NCBI RefSeq assembly: GCF_002794255.1 | Contig: NZ_PGGW01000070.1 | Span: forward strand, 1 to 47,037 | Direction of reading: 5' to 3' | DNA length: 47,037 nucleotides | Source of the DNA: Streptomyces carminius | Lineage (GTDB): Bacteria > Actinomycetota > Actinomycetes > Streptomycetales > Streptomycetaceae | Shown: piece by piece, positions 1 to 8,031 of the stretch | Position numbering within the stretch: the first letter of the stretch is position 1 | Layout: each line of letters starts with the position of its first letter | The notes under the pieces: model-generated | Databases searched by the model: none | What the model was told of the DNA's origin: nothing | The model's input: only the letters and a program-made list of their open reading frames with translations | Translations under genes and position numbers: made by a program

Positions 1-172
1 TGGGGTCGGGGCCGGTCCGGGGCGACCATTCCGGACGGTACGATTTACGGCCGCTGACGTGCCACGTTTCCTCGCCCGCTCATTGGCCGCAAATCGCGCC
101 CCTGGCCTTCGGCATGGGGGACCCCAGAGTGTCCGGAACGGCCGCCCCTCCCCGTCCCCTCCCGCCGTCCCC
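1..172 (-). repeat. Dispersed hairpin repeat, copy A
   Basis: One of five copies of a dispersed element (others at 1711, 18038, 18688 and 20752). Read on the minus strand it runs from a G-rich block ending in GGGGCGGCCGTTCCGGAC, through TTTGCGGCCAATGAGCGGGC, to a closing arm GTCCGGAATGGTCGCCCC that pairs with the opening arm. This copy carries an extra ~30-bp module in the left arm around 107-137 that copy E shares at the same place. It begins about 30 bp beyond the stop codon of the minus-strand gene ending at 203, in the sense orientation of that gene. Its outer edge touches the window end, so it may extend further. No coding capacity is apparent. Confidence 0.85.
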
Positions 173-202
173 GGCTGCCTGAAGTGCGCCGCTGCCCGAA
201 CC

Positions 203-502
203 TCACATGCCTCCCGTGACCTGCGGCACCGGCCGCAGCGACAACTCCCACAGACACCCGGCGCTCGTGTGGCTGTAGACCACCGCCCGGCCCGCACACA
301 GCAGCCGCCGCGTGGAGCCGGTGCCCGCCTCGTGCGCCCAGGTGAGGAACCGCGCGGCGGCCTCCGGCCCCAGACTCGCCGCGATCCGCACCGCCCGCTC
401 CCCCACCCGCGGCGAGAAGCAGCCCCCCAGATGGCACACGCCCGGCCCAGGCACCCCGCAGTAGGCGACGACCTCCGCCCGATACGCCACCGGTCCACTC
501 AC
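203..502 (-). CDS. Small hypothetical protein, partner of the ATP-binding protein
   Basis: A 99-residue protein that I cannot assign to a named family. The start is the GTG at 502, which overlaps the upstream gene's stop as GTGA and has a G-rich AGGGG ribosome site just before it. An ATG at 547 would overlap the upstream gene by 49 bp and is less likely. The sequence has no membrane segment or signal peptide; it has four cysteines and the stretch EAAARFLTWAHEAG. The coupling implies co-translation with the HATPase protein, so a regulatory accessory role is a reasonable inference, not a demonstrated one. Repeat copy A lies about 30 bp after the stop. Confidence 0.7.
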   Translation of the reverse strand: MSGPVAYRAEVVAYCGVPGPGVCHLGGCFSPRVGERAVRIAASLGPEAAARFLTWAHEAGTGSTRRLLCAGRAVVYSHTSAGCLWELSLRPVPQVTGGM

Positions 503-924
503 CCCTCCCCCACCGGGCCGGACAGCAGCACGGTGAACCACACCCACTTACCACCCGGCACACACGTGCAGCCCAGCCCGCCGGCCACCTCCCGCAGCAA
601 CCACAACCCCCACCCCCGCTCCGCATCCCACTCCGGCACCCTCACCTCCGGCACCCGCGCACAGCGGTCGAAGACCCGCACCAACGCCGTGCCCCGCCCC
701 TGGCGCACCTCCAGCCGACACCGCCGGTCCGCCACATGCCGGCACACGTTCGCCAGCAACTCCGAAACCCCCAGCCGCGCCACCTCCACCGCCGACCGGC
801 CCCCACCCATGGCCCGCACCACCACCGCGACCTCCCGCCACCACACCTCGATCTCCCACACCTCAACGGTTATCTCCCAGGCACGGAAGTGCCTCTCCTC
901 AGGGATGCGCGCGGAGATGGCCAT
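499..924 (-). CDS. ATP-binding protein, anti-sigma/RsbW-like (HATPase_c_2)
   Basis: A 141-residue cytoplasmic protein of the GHKL/HATPase_c_2 type that is very common in Streptomyces beside Scr1 and DUF397 genes. Visible motifs are the N-box-like ELLANV (about residues 57-62) and the G-rich box in ERGWGLWLLREVAGGLGC near the C-terminus. The ATG at 924 is chosen because GGAGG lies 5 nt upstream; longer readings have no ribosome site. Family members act as anti-sigma kinases or nucleotide-dependent switches, but the partner here is not known. It is divergent from the truncated Scr1 regulator and coupled by GTGA to the next gene. Confidence 0.85.
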   Translation of the reverse strand: MAISARIPEERHFRAWEITVEVWEIEVWWREVAVVVRAMGGGRSAVEVARLGVSELLANVCRHVADRRCRLEVRQGRGTALVRVFDRCARVPEVRVPEWDAERGWGLWLLREVAGGLGCTCVPGGKWVWFTVLLSGPVGEG

Positions 925-1127
925 GGAGCCTCCAGCAAAGGGATGGCGTGCCTCAGCAGGACGCGCAAACACCCTCGGCAACGATTTCGGCGCTATACGC
1001 CACCGCCGGAGTGAGCTGTTCGATCTACAAGCCGCAAGACAGGAAACTGCAGGTTCTCGTTTATTCGCCCTGCGAAGCACTGCTCGATTCCGCTTCTGGT
1101 CTACAGATCGCAAGGGGGCGTGCATAC

Positions 1128-1411
1128 TGGCGTCCAACAATCCACCGCGCCTTTCGATCCAGGTGACCCTCTGCACCTCGGGAGCACACGCGGGCACCGA
1201 CGGGAGCTTCCGGCTCTTCACCCACCCGGCTCCGGCCGACATGGACATCTGCTTCCTGGAACAGAAGGCGAGCAGGGCCTTCATCGAGGAAGAGACCGGC
1301 CCGGAGCCTTACCGCGTCGCGGCGGAACACCTCCGCGCGCAGGCGCTGTCGTCGCCCGAGTCGATGAGGATGATCGCCGGTATCGCGGCGGAGTTCGACA
1401 GTAAGGGCTGA
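1128..1411 (+). pseudogene. C-terminal remnant of Scr1-family (DUF5753) regulator
   Basis: Only the last ~95 residues of an Scr1/DUF5753 regulator can be recognised. They run from LSIQV through GAHAGTDGSF and the F-L-E-Q-K-A-S stretch to EHLRAQALSSPESMRMIAGI. Intact family members are about 270-290 residues with an N-terminal helix-turn-helix; here that domain and most of the DUF5753 region are missing. The frame is open upstream, but 925-1127 shows no family similarity or credible start, so this looks like a deletion scar. It ends 4 bp before the DUF397 gene, the normal operon order for such pairs. Confidence 0.75.
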
Positions 1412-1415
1412 CACC

Positions 1416-1775
1416 ATGCGATACGGCCTGCCGACCGAACGTCGGCAGAAGTCCAGCCACTCCAACGCACAGAGCGGCAACTGCGTGGAGATCCAGGTCA
1501 CCGACGACGGCCTGATAGCCGTCGGAGACAGCAAGGACCGTTCCCCGGGCGCGTTCGTCTTCCCCGCAGGCGAGTGGGAAGCGTTCGTGAACACGCTCAG
1601 GACAGAGCCGAACGCCTCGCAGCCGGAGCAACCGTCAACCACGGGTCTGGCGCCTTCCCGAACCCGGCGTACCGCCCGTCGCCTGCGGGGACTCGAGCCC
1701 GCAGACGGGCGACGGCGGGAGGGGACGGGGAGGGGCGGCCGTTCCGGACACTCAAGTACGATTTGCGGCCAATGA
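1416..1775 (+). CDS. DUF397 protein with repeat-encoded C-terminal tail
   Basis: The first ~62 residues are a DUF397 domain: KSSHSNAQSGNCVEI, VTDDGLIAVGDSKD, and FPAGEWEAFVNTL. These small proteins accompany Scr1 regulators in Streptomyces and are usually about 60-80 residues, against 119 here. The extra residues are arginine- and glycine-rich, and the last ~22 are translated from repeat copy B, which also supplies the TGA stop. The natural 3' end was therefore probably replaced when the repeat or its flank arrived. The ATG is 4 bp after the Scr1 remnant's stop. The DUF397 assignment is firm; whether the protein is functional is uncertain. Confidence 0.75.
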   Translation: MRYGLPTERRQKSSHSNAQSGNCVEIQVTDDGLIAVGDSKDRSPGAFVFPAGEWEAFVNTLRTEPNASQPEQPSTTGLAPSRTRRTARRLRGLEPADGRRREGTGRGGRSGHSSTICGQ

Positions 1776-1856
1776 GCGGGCAACAACACGTGAGACGGCA
1801 ACGGCCGTAAATCGTACCGTCCGGAATGGTCGCCCCGGACCGGCCCCGACCCCACC
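1711..1856 (+). repeat. Dispersed hairpin repeat, copy B
   Basis: A short-form copy in plus orientation. The arms GGGGCGGCCGTTCCGGAC and GTCCGGAATGGTCGCCCC pair with two G-U type wobbles. The inner arm TACGATTTGCGGCC pairs with GGCCGTAAATCGTA. The ~32-nt loop begins AATGAGCGGGC. It overlaps the 3' end of the DUF397 reading frame. Similarity to copy E continues past the arm: both are followed by a CACCCGCACCC block and then a small CCCGGGC hairpin, near 1874-1892 here. Confidence 0.85.
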
Positions 1857-1969
1857 ACGCACCCCACCCGCACCCGGGCGCAGCCTGGGACACCACACCC
1901 CACCCGCACCGATCACGGACAGCGGCCACCGCCCACCACCCACCGGATACGCGCCCGCAGGGCGCCGCC

Positions 1970-2698
1970 CTACACGCTCCGCTGCCGCTCTCGCAGGGCC
2001 CGGGCCTCCTTGCGGCGCTGGGGGGAGAACACATCGACGTGCGTCCCCGCACCGGCCTCCGGTTCGTACGCCCAGCGCTCCAGCTTCCCCACCGCCTTGT
2101 TCAGCCGCGGATCACCGGGCGGGACGCCCAGGAAGAACAGGGCCTCGTGAGGTGTCCGCTCGTCACCACCCCACCGGACGACTCCCTCGAGCTCGGCGAG
2201 GATGTCGCGGACCACGGTGAGCTCTCCGGGGAAGAAACCACCCCGGGCACCGCGCGGGTAGTGTCCGGGCCTGATGGAGACGGCCGTGCCGGAGGCGAGG
2301 TTGGACTCGGCGAGTCCGGCCTCCACCGCGTCCGGGTGGGTCCAGCCGGTCACATCTCCTTCCTCAAGTGCGGATATCTCGTAGTGGAAACGGCGTATCA
2401 CATGAACGAGCACCGTTCCCGGGCCTTCGATACGAGTGGCGACACCGAAGTCCGTGCCGGACACCGGGCGGGTCCAGACCGCGCCACCGCTGTCGGCGGC
2501 CTTCTCCATCTCCCATCCGTTGGCGCTGGGCTCGCCGGTACGGATCTTTCTCTGCGTCCTGCGGGCCTCCTCGACGGCTTTTCCGAACCGGTCGTCCGCC
2601 GCCGCCGGGGCGGCCGGCAGTAACGCCGTCCCCAGTGCGGCGGCCCCGGTGATGCCCGCGGCGTGCTTCAGAGCCGTACGCCGTGATATTTCCGTCAT
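1970..2698 (-). CDS. Tat-exported protein of degenerate M15_4 (VanY-like) fold
   Basis: A 242-residue protein with a twin-arginine signal (SRRTALKHAAG, residues 5-15) followed by an alanine-rich hydrophobic stretch, so it is exported folded. The central part, ESNLASGTAVSIRPGHYP and then GVVRWGGDERTPHEALFF, follows the layout of M15_4 D,D-peptidases. In those enzymes SxHxxGxAxD and a later xHFE motif bind zinc. Here the His, the Asp and the last His are replaced by L, S and L, so catalysis is doubtful. It is the last gene of a three-gene unit, joined to the membrane protein upstream by ATGA. The fold assignment is by motif inspection only. Confidence 0.6.
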   Translation of the reverse strand: MTEISRRTALKHAAGITGAAALGTALLPAAPAAADDRFGKAVEEARRTQRKIRTGEPSANGWEMEKAADSGGAVWTRPVSGTDFGVATRIEGPGTVLVHVIRRFHYEISALEEGDVTGWTHPDAVEAGLAESNLASGTAVSIRPGHYPRGARGGFFPGELTVVRDILAELEGVVRWGGDERTPHEALFFLGVPPGDPRLNKAVGKLERWAYEPEAGAGTHVDVFSPQRRKEARALRERQRSV

Positions 2699-3168
2699 GC
2701 GTCTTCCACCCTCTCTGTGTGTACAGGTCGACCGTGCCGGCCCCTGCGGGCGGCCGCGGCGACCGCGCAGCCGAACGCGCCCGTCAGGAACACCATGACC
2801 GCCGGATTCACGTACCGCGGGACGAGTTCGATGGTCACGCCGTCCTCCCAGGAGCACACCGAGCCGACCGGGAACAGCCGGTCCGCCGAGTCTGTGAACT
2901 CGGGGACTCCGTACTTGTCGTGCACGCCGTACCGCTCGTAGGTGCAGTCGTGGTAGGCGCTCTCCAGCCGGACCACATGGAGCAGACCCAGGGTGTGGCA
3001 GGCCACCGCTCCGGCCAGGAGGAGGGCGGAGCGGGCGGCCCAGACGTTCCGGCGCTCCCCCCTTCCCTTCCACAGGGCCAGCACGAGCAGCGCACAGCCG
3101 ACCAGCAGACCGGCCGGAAGGAGGGCAAGAAGGAGAACGCTCTGCCCTGTGTCGGTGGCCAACAGCAC
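2695..3168 (-). CDS. Small membrane protein, unknown family
   Basis: A 157-residue integral membrane protein. Hydrophobic segments lie at about 9-32, 46-66 and 121-138, with a hydrophilic loop of about 55 residues between the second and third that contains three cysteines. That suggests an extracytoplasmic loop with possible disulphides. It starts 3 bp after the stop of the cell-wall hydrolase-like gene and ends in an ATGA overlap with the Tat-exported protein. The three genes are therefore almost certainly one transcript. I do not recognise a named family. Confidence 0.7.
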   Translation of the reverse strand: MLLATDTGQSVLLLALLPAGLLVGCALLVLALWKGRGERRNVWAARSALLLAGAVACHTLGLLHVVRLESAYHDCTYERYGVHDKYGVPEFTDSADRLFPVGSVCSWEDGVTIELVPRYVNPAVMVFLTGAFGCAVAAAARRGRHGRPVHTERVEDA

Positions 3169-3171
3169 GGG

Positions 3172-5397
3172 TCAGCGGCCTCTCAGCGGAGCGAAGTGCT
3201 TCTCCAGCACCTGGTAGAGGCCGAGCTGGATGTGGCTGTCGCGCTCCGCCTCGTCTCCGAAGCCGCGGTAGCGCTTCAGTGTGCGCCGGGTGTGCTCGTC
3301 GCTGTAGTCGAGGCCCGGACGGGGGATCCCCACGTCGTGCGCCCCGTGGATGAGGGTGTGGGCGGCGGCCGCGATGTTGAAGGCGTCGTCGCCCTTCAGC
3401 TGCTTCCAGACGGTCCAGACGTGGGAGTCGTTGTCGGGGTCGAGGATCGACGCCACGATGTCCCCCTGGCGGACCGCGTGTGCCCGGGCGTTGATCGCCG
3501 TCACCGCGAAGATCTGCCCCAGCCCGGTACTGCTGTCTCTCTTGATCCACTGGTCCGTGGGGTCCCAGTCGCCCTTCGTGTGGTAGACGGCGACGCCGTC
3601 GTCGGCGAAGGAGTCCAGGTTCGTCAGTTTTCTGACCTCCCACAGGAGAGGGCACATCAGCAGAGCCTTGCGGATCCGCAGCCGCCTGGCCACTCTCGTG
3701 ATCACCGCGTCGTAGCCCATGATCTTGTTGAAGGCGTCCGTGGTGGAGTTCGGCTGCACCACGTCCTCCGGAAGGGAGCCCCCTTCCTCCGGGATGTCCT
3801 TGGAGACCAGGTACTTCTGGATGTCCTCCAGGAGTGCGGCCCGCCGGGACATGTCGAAGTCGGCGTCGAGCCCGCTGTCGGGCACCTGCGGAGGGGCAAA
3901 ACTGTTCTCCCCGCTGTCCCGGCCGGAGGCGATGTTGTTGTCGATCTCGATCCGCCCGCTGTCCGAGCCCACCGTGATCGTGGATATCTGGTCGAAGGAC
4001 CAGTCCAGCGGGAGTGTGTAGCCGAGGTTTCCGGAGAATCCGGTGGACATGTCGGCCACGAAGCTCGCGCTGGTCAGCCCTTCGTCCCCGACGCGTGAGC
4101 AGACGTTGCGCGGCCCGTAGATGCCGATGTGGAACGACGGTCCGTGCTCCTCCATCACGCTCTTTATCGAACGGAAGTGCGGAAGGACGTTGTCGGTGAC
4201 CTGGTAGTCGAGCGCGTCGAAGTCGACGGCGAAGTAGATGCGCGTTCCCGCCTTGAACCCGTGGTACCTCGCCCACTCCAGGGCGCTGTACGCGTCACTG
4301 GTTCCCTGCCGGTGGCCGAAGTAGGAGGCGGCACCGCCGTAGGTCTGGTAGATGGGGAAGACACGGAGCCCGTTGGAGGCGATGACCTCCAGCTCACCGG
4401 GTTTGATCATCTTGTCGAGGTCGGTGCCGGGCACGTTGCACAGGTACCGGCCGACGTACTTGTACCCCTCGGCGACCAGTGTCCGGGCACGCGCCGGGGT
4501 GATCTCGGTGACGCAGTCGCACGCCGTGCCCCGACGGGTGGGGTCCCCTGTCGAAACCAGCAGGGAGGCCCAGGTCTGGTAGTCACCGATGCCGGTCGCC
4601 GGGAGCTTGACGAAGAGCTGGAAACCCTCGATCGTCTCGGAGTGGGCCGCGGTGAAGGTGGCGGCGAAGGGGGTGTCGCGCTTGTTGAGGACCATGGCCG
4701 CGGTGAAGAGCTGCGCCCAGGCGCCCGTCGTGCCCACCCGGACGGTGTGCTCCTTGAGTCCGGTTCTGGTCCCGGGGCCGAAGACACCGTTGGCCACTCC
4801 GTCCGCCATGCCCAGTTCGTACTGGATGGCCAGCATGAGAGCCTTCTGGACGTCACGTGAGTGGTGGCCGTCGCAGGGGATGATGAAGAAGTCCCTGCGG
4901 TCGACGTACCGGCCGTTCAGCCACCGCTGCACTTCACGCACCCGGCTGCTGCCGTTGTTGACGACCGTGTAGGGGTCCATGTTGAGGAGCCCTTTGAAGA
5001 CCTTCGGGGTGAGCGCGTCCCCGGAATACGTCCCGGCGACCCCCATGTCGGCCTTGAGCCGGCGGACGGCGGCCGACACCCGGTCGTTGTACCTCCCGTC
5101 GATCTCTCCACCGTCATAGCCCTTGCAGTACAGGCCCGACTGGATGATGCGGCAGAAGTTCGCCGACGGGACGGTGGACGCGTCGAGTCTGGGATGTCTG
5201 GACTGCAGGGCACCGAGAGTTCCGGGGCCGAAGTTGTCCGACAGGCCGGCTATTCCCAGTTCGTACTGGAGACAGCGGGTAAGGGCGTACATGACGGCCC
5301 AGCTCGTACGGCCGTTCTCCTCGACGGTGGGTATCCCGGAGACGCCCCCGTATGTGGTGTTGATGAACCTCTGAGCTCGCAGGACTAACTCGTCCAT
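3172..5397 (-). CDS. DUF1906 glycoside-hydrolase-like protein with lysozyme-like C-terminus
   Basis: A 741-residue multidomain protein. Two peptidoglycan-binding-like regions (about 43-137 and 150-275) each carry a YELG...FGPGT motif, at about 45-60 and 193-210. A DUF1906/Rv2525c-like TIM-barrel domain spans about 297-500, with YFAVDFDALD around 388-397 holding the acidic pair and DQISTITVG at its end. The last ~180 residues resemble a lytic transglycosylase: a candidate acid in LLWEVRK (E587) and the SSTGLGQI motif (623-630). There is no signal peptide or membrane segment, which is odd for a wall-acting protein. The ATG at 5397 follows a GAGGGGAGAGGGG tract. It leads the three-gene minus-strand unit. 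Confidence 0.75.
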   Translation of the reverse strand: MDELVLRAQRFINTTYGGVSGIPTVEENGRTSWAVMYALTRCLQYELGIAGLSDNFGPGTLGALQSRHPRLDASTVPSANFCRIIQSGLYCKGYDGGEIDGRYNDRVSAAVRRLKADMGVAGTYSGDALTPKVFKGLLNMDPYTVVNNGSSRVREVQRWLNGRYVDRRDFFIIPCDGHHSRDVQKALMLAIQYELGMADGVANGVFGPGTRTGLKEHTVRVGTTGAWAQLFTAAMVLNKRDTPFAATFTAAHSETIEGFQLFVKLPATGIGDYQTWASLLVSTGDPTRRGTACDCVTEITPARARTLVAEGYKYVGRYLCNVPGTDLDKMIKPGELEVIASNGLRVFPIYQTYGGAASYFGHRQGTSDAYSALEWARYHGFKAGTRIYFAVDFDALDYQVTDNVLPHFRSIKSVMEEHGPSFHIGIYGPRNVCSRVGDEGLTSASFVADMSTGFSGNLGYTLPLDWSFDQISTITVGSDSGRIEIDNNIASGRDSGENSFAPPQVPDSGLDADFDMSRRAALLEDIQKYLVSKDIPEEGGSLPEDVVQPNSTTDAFNKIMGYDAVITRVARRLRIRKALLMCPLLWEVRKLTNLDSFADDGVAVYHTKGDWDPTDQWIKRDSSTGLGQIFAVTAINARAHAVRQGDIVASILDPDNDSHVWTVWKQLKGDDAFNIAAAAHTLIHGAHDVGIPRPGLDYSDEHTRRTLKRYRGFGDEAERDSHIQLGLYQVLEKHFAPLRGR

Positions 5398-5835
5398 GCC
5401 CCTCTCCCCTCGGTGGCCGACACGGTCGGAGCGGAACTCCGTGCTGTGGCACGACCACAGCGGTGTCCGAGTTCCGTGCCTCGCACGCCCTCGTGTACGT
5501 CCGGCCCCGGCGCCCGGCGCGGCGTTCTCGCCGAGGGGCGGGGCGGATCCAGAGGGTGCGCGGGGCGTCGCGGAAAGTGCAGCCTACAGACATGTGCCGC
5601 CTGCACCTATGAGAGGGGAAACCCCTATAGGGCGATCAGGGAGGACATGAGCCGGGCGCGCGGACGTGAGGCTCGTCACAGATTTGGTGTCGGCCGCTCC
5701 ACCGCCCGGATCAGCCGGGTGGTCGGTGCCCGCAGGTGGTCCACCGGTTCGGGTGGCTCGACGACTTCGGGCTCGGGGCCGGACACGGCCGGGCGGTCAG
5801 GCCGGCGGCGCGGACCACCGGGTCCGGCGGCCCCG
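5398..5835. other. Intergenic region without recognisable gene
   Basis: Holds the upstream region of the DUF1906 gene and the 3' flank of the lipoprotein gene. Reading frames exist on both strands, but none has family similarity or a persuasive ribosome site. A less GC-rich patch near 5590-5640 is a possible promoter area for the minus-strand unit. I see no convincing operator. Confidence 0.4.
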
Positions 5836-6381
5836 TCAGTACCCGTCGCCAGGGGTGCTCCCGTCGCCCGGGGCGCCGACGCCGGTGGCGTAGACGTAGT
5901 GCTCGCCCGCCCAGTCCGTGAAGCGGTCGTCCTGCCAGTCACGGCCGGTCCGCCCCTCCAGGGCCGCGATGTCGAAGGCCTCCCGCACCGTGCCGGTGAC
6001 CCGGACGGGCTCGCCCTGCGCCACCTCGGCCTCCTGCGGGGAGAAGACCAGCAGGCTACGGGGCTCACCGCCGTCGGTACCGGCGATGGTGAAGAAGTTC
6101 GGGCTGACGGTGCCGTGGACCTCTGAGGTGATGGTGACCCGTTTGTCCGCCCAGGTGCCGAGGTCGTTCCAGAAGCCGTCCTCGGCCAAGTCCTCGTACA
6201 CGTAGTCCTGCACCCCGCCCTCCCCGGCGTCCTGCACGCGTACGGACGCCTCGGGAGCGGGGGCGTCCTCCCCGCCACCGCCACATCCGGTCAGGCACAC
6301 GGCCCCGAGGACGGCGGCGGACAGCGCGGACGCCAGGGGCGTGCTCCCGCGCAGGCGGCGGTGCCGTACCGGAGGGCGCAT
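5836..6381 (-). CDS. Lipoprotein with predicted OB-fold-like domain (paralogue of 9634-10060)
   Basis: A 181-residue lipoprotein precursor. The N-terminus MRPPVRHRRLRGS is followed by a hydrophobic stretch and the lipobox LTGC (Cys33). The mature part contains VYEDLAEDGFWNDLGTWADK, then VTITSEVHGTVSPNFFTIAG, then LLVFSPQEAEVAQGEPVRVTGTV cut by spacing. Such alternating strands resemble small OB-fold proteins, which is an inference. The ATG at 6381 is supported by GGAAGGAG 8 nt upstream. A close paralogue that has lost its signal region lies about 3.3 kb away at 9634-10060. The function is unknown. Confidence 0.75.
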   Translation of the reverse strand: MRPPVRHRRLRGSTPLASALSAAVLGAVCLTGCGGGGEDAPAPEASVRVQDAGEGGVQDYVYEDLAEDGFWNDLGTWADKRVTITSEVHGTVSPNFFTIAGTDGGEPRSLLVFSPQEAEVAQGEPVRVTGTVREAFDIAALEGRTGRDWQDDRFTDWAGEHYVYATGVGAPGDGSTPGDGY

Positions 6382-6572
6382 GCTCGTGGCTCCTTCCACC
6401 CGGGGACAGCGGGTTCGTGCAGCATGCGGGGTTGCCGGTGCGGAGGGCGCGAAACCGGAAGCGGCGCGTGTCCAGCCGTTCGGCCGAGCGGCGCCGGACG
6501 TCGAGTCCCTCCCGGCGATGCGGGCCGGTCCGCCGGAGACCGGCCGCACGGTGCGGCCGGCGGTGGCGGAGG

Positions 6573-7220
6573 TCACCGGCCGCCCGGCCCGCCCCTTCGC
6601 CCGGTGGGTGCGGGAGCGTGCGGCGGCCTTCGGCGGCCGGCCGGCGAGGCCGGCCGCAGGGCCCTGGCGGGGCGGGTGCCCGCCACCGCGCGGAAGAGCA
6701 GGTACCCCAGGAGCGCGCCCGAGGTGTTGGCGATCAGGTCGTTGACGTCGACGACGTGGACGCCGCCGAGGGCGAGCAGCAGCAGCTGCGTCAGCTCGAT
6801 GCCCAGGCTGACGGCGGCACCGCACAGACCGATCCGCAGTGCGGACCCCCACCGGGCGGACAGCAGCGGCAGCAGGAACCCCAGCGGCACCGTCATCAGG
6901 ATGTTGAGCCAGAACGTGACGCCGCCCGCCGTCAGCGGGCTGAGGTTGACGCCGCCCGTCTCGGGGTCCGGCGCCGGTCCCGTCGCGGCGCCCTCCATGG
7001 CGTCCCGCACGGCCCTTCCCGCGTCGGGCCCGCCGCCCGCCTCGACCGGCAGCAGCGTGAAGTGGAGGACGCCCAGCACGTACCCGGCGAAGACCGTGAA
7101 CAGCAGCAGGCGCCGGGGATCCCGCGGCACCGCACCGCGCCGGACCGCCACCCCGAGTACGGCCAGGTACAGCAGGAACAGCGCCGGGAGCAGCGTCGCC
7201 GAGCTGAGCACCGGCTCCAC
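6573..7220 (-). CDS. VanZ-like family membrane protein
   Basis: A 215-residue protein with five or so membrane segments and the VanZ-like signature NILMTVPLGFLLPLL, then GIELTQLLLL and VVDVNDLIANTSGALLGYLLF. VanZ confers low-level teicoplanin resistance, but most VanZ-like proteins in actinomycetes have no defined role. The start is the GTG at 7220 with GGAGG about 9 nt upstream. The ~35-residue C-terminal tail is proline- and arginine-rich and probably cytoplasmic. It lies 42 bp after another membrane protein gene on the same strand, so the two may be co-transcribed. Confidence 0.85.
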   Translation of the reverse strand: MEPVLSSATLLPALFLLYLAVLGVAVRRGAVPRDPRRLLLFTVFAGYVLGVLHFTLLPVEAGGGPDAGRAVRDAMEGAATGPAPDPETGGVNLSPLTAGGVTFWLNILMTVPLGFLLPLLSARWGSALRIGLCGAAVSLGIELTQLLLLALGGVHVVDVNDLIANTSGALLGYLLFRAVAGTRPARALRPASPAGRRRPPHAPAPTGRRGGPGGR

Positions 7221-7261
7221 GGGCCCCTCACCTCCTCGCCGCTTCCGCCCCCGGCCCCCGG

Positions 7262-7867
7262 TCAGGCCAGCGGGGCGGACCACCGGGTCCGGCGGCGGGT
7301 GCGGGCCCGGTGGCGGGCCCAGAGGGCGAGGAGGACACCGGCGACCAGGGAGCTGACGAGGCCTGCGGCCATGTCGGCGATGGTGTCGTCGTAGTGGGCG
7401 GCGATCTTCAGGCCGAGCACGTCCTTGCCGAACCACTCGTACAGCTCCCACACCAGCGCCACGGTGCAGCCCAGGAGGGTGGTGAGCAGCGGGATCGAGA
7501 AGATTCGCAGGTCGTTGGCCATCAGCGGGGGCAGCAGCAGCCAGCGGATCAGCAGCAGATGGAGGGTCAGGGCGACTATGCCGGGGACCACCGCGTGCAG
7601 GGCCGTGTCGTACCAGACGGCGAGCTCGTACCAGTGCGCCGGGGAGGACCAGGCGGCCACCGACAGCACGATCCCCACCAGCAGGTCGACGGGGCTGCGG
7701 ATACCGGCCAGCCGGGGCACCAGGAGTGCCAGGAACAGCAGGAGGAAGCGGATGACCCCTTCCAGGGGGAGGAACGCCGCCGCTGCCGCGGAGACCAGGG
7801 CCCCCACCCGGACGAGGTCGGCGGCGACGCGGCAGCCGCGTTCGAAGGCGGTGGTCGATCGGTCCAT
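7262..7867 (-). CDS. YjdF/DUF2238-like membrane protein
   Basis: A 201-residue polytopic membrane protein with about six hydrophobic segments. The pattern YDTALHAVVPG, VWELYEW, and then DDTIADMAAGLVSS resembles the YjdF/DUF2238 group, in which W-E-E/Y-W and a D-T-x-x-D motif recur in the membrane. The ATG at 7867 has no obvious ribosome site. An upstream ATG at 7909 would add 14 proline-rich residues, so the start is unsettled. It is divergent from the PAP2 gene and probably forms an operon with the VanZ-like gene. Confidence 0.65.
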   Translation of the reverse strand: MDRSTTAFERGCRVAADLVRVGALVSAAAAAFLPLEGVIRFLLLFLALLVPRLAGIRSPVDLLVGIVLSVAAWSSPAHWYELAVWYDTALHAVVPGIVALTLHLLLIRWLLLPPLMANDLRIFSIPLLTTLLGCTVALVWELYEWFGKDVLGLKIAAHYDDTIADMAAGLVSSLVAGVLLALWARHRARTRRRTRWSAPLA

Positions 7868-8031
7868 GGGGTCCGGGTAACCGGGAGGCGGAGGAGGCAA
7901 CCCCCGCATCGGCCGGCCCTGCGGCCTCGGTGGGATTCCCGTCGGCGGGACCGGGTACCGCGGACGTTCCGCCGCCCGGAGATCACGGACGGCGCTCGCC
8001 GTCGGCGGGGAGGACCGAGGAGAGGAGCGCC

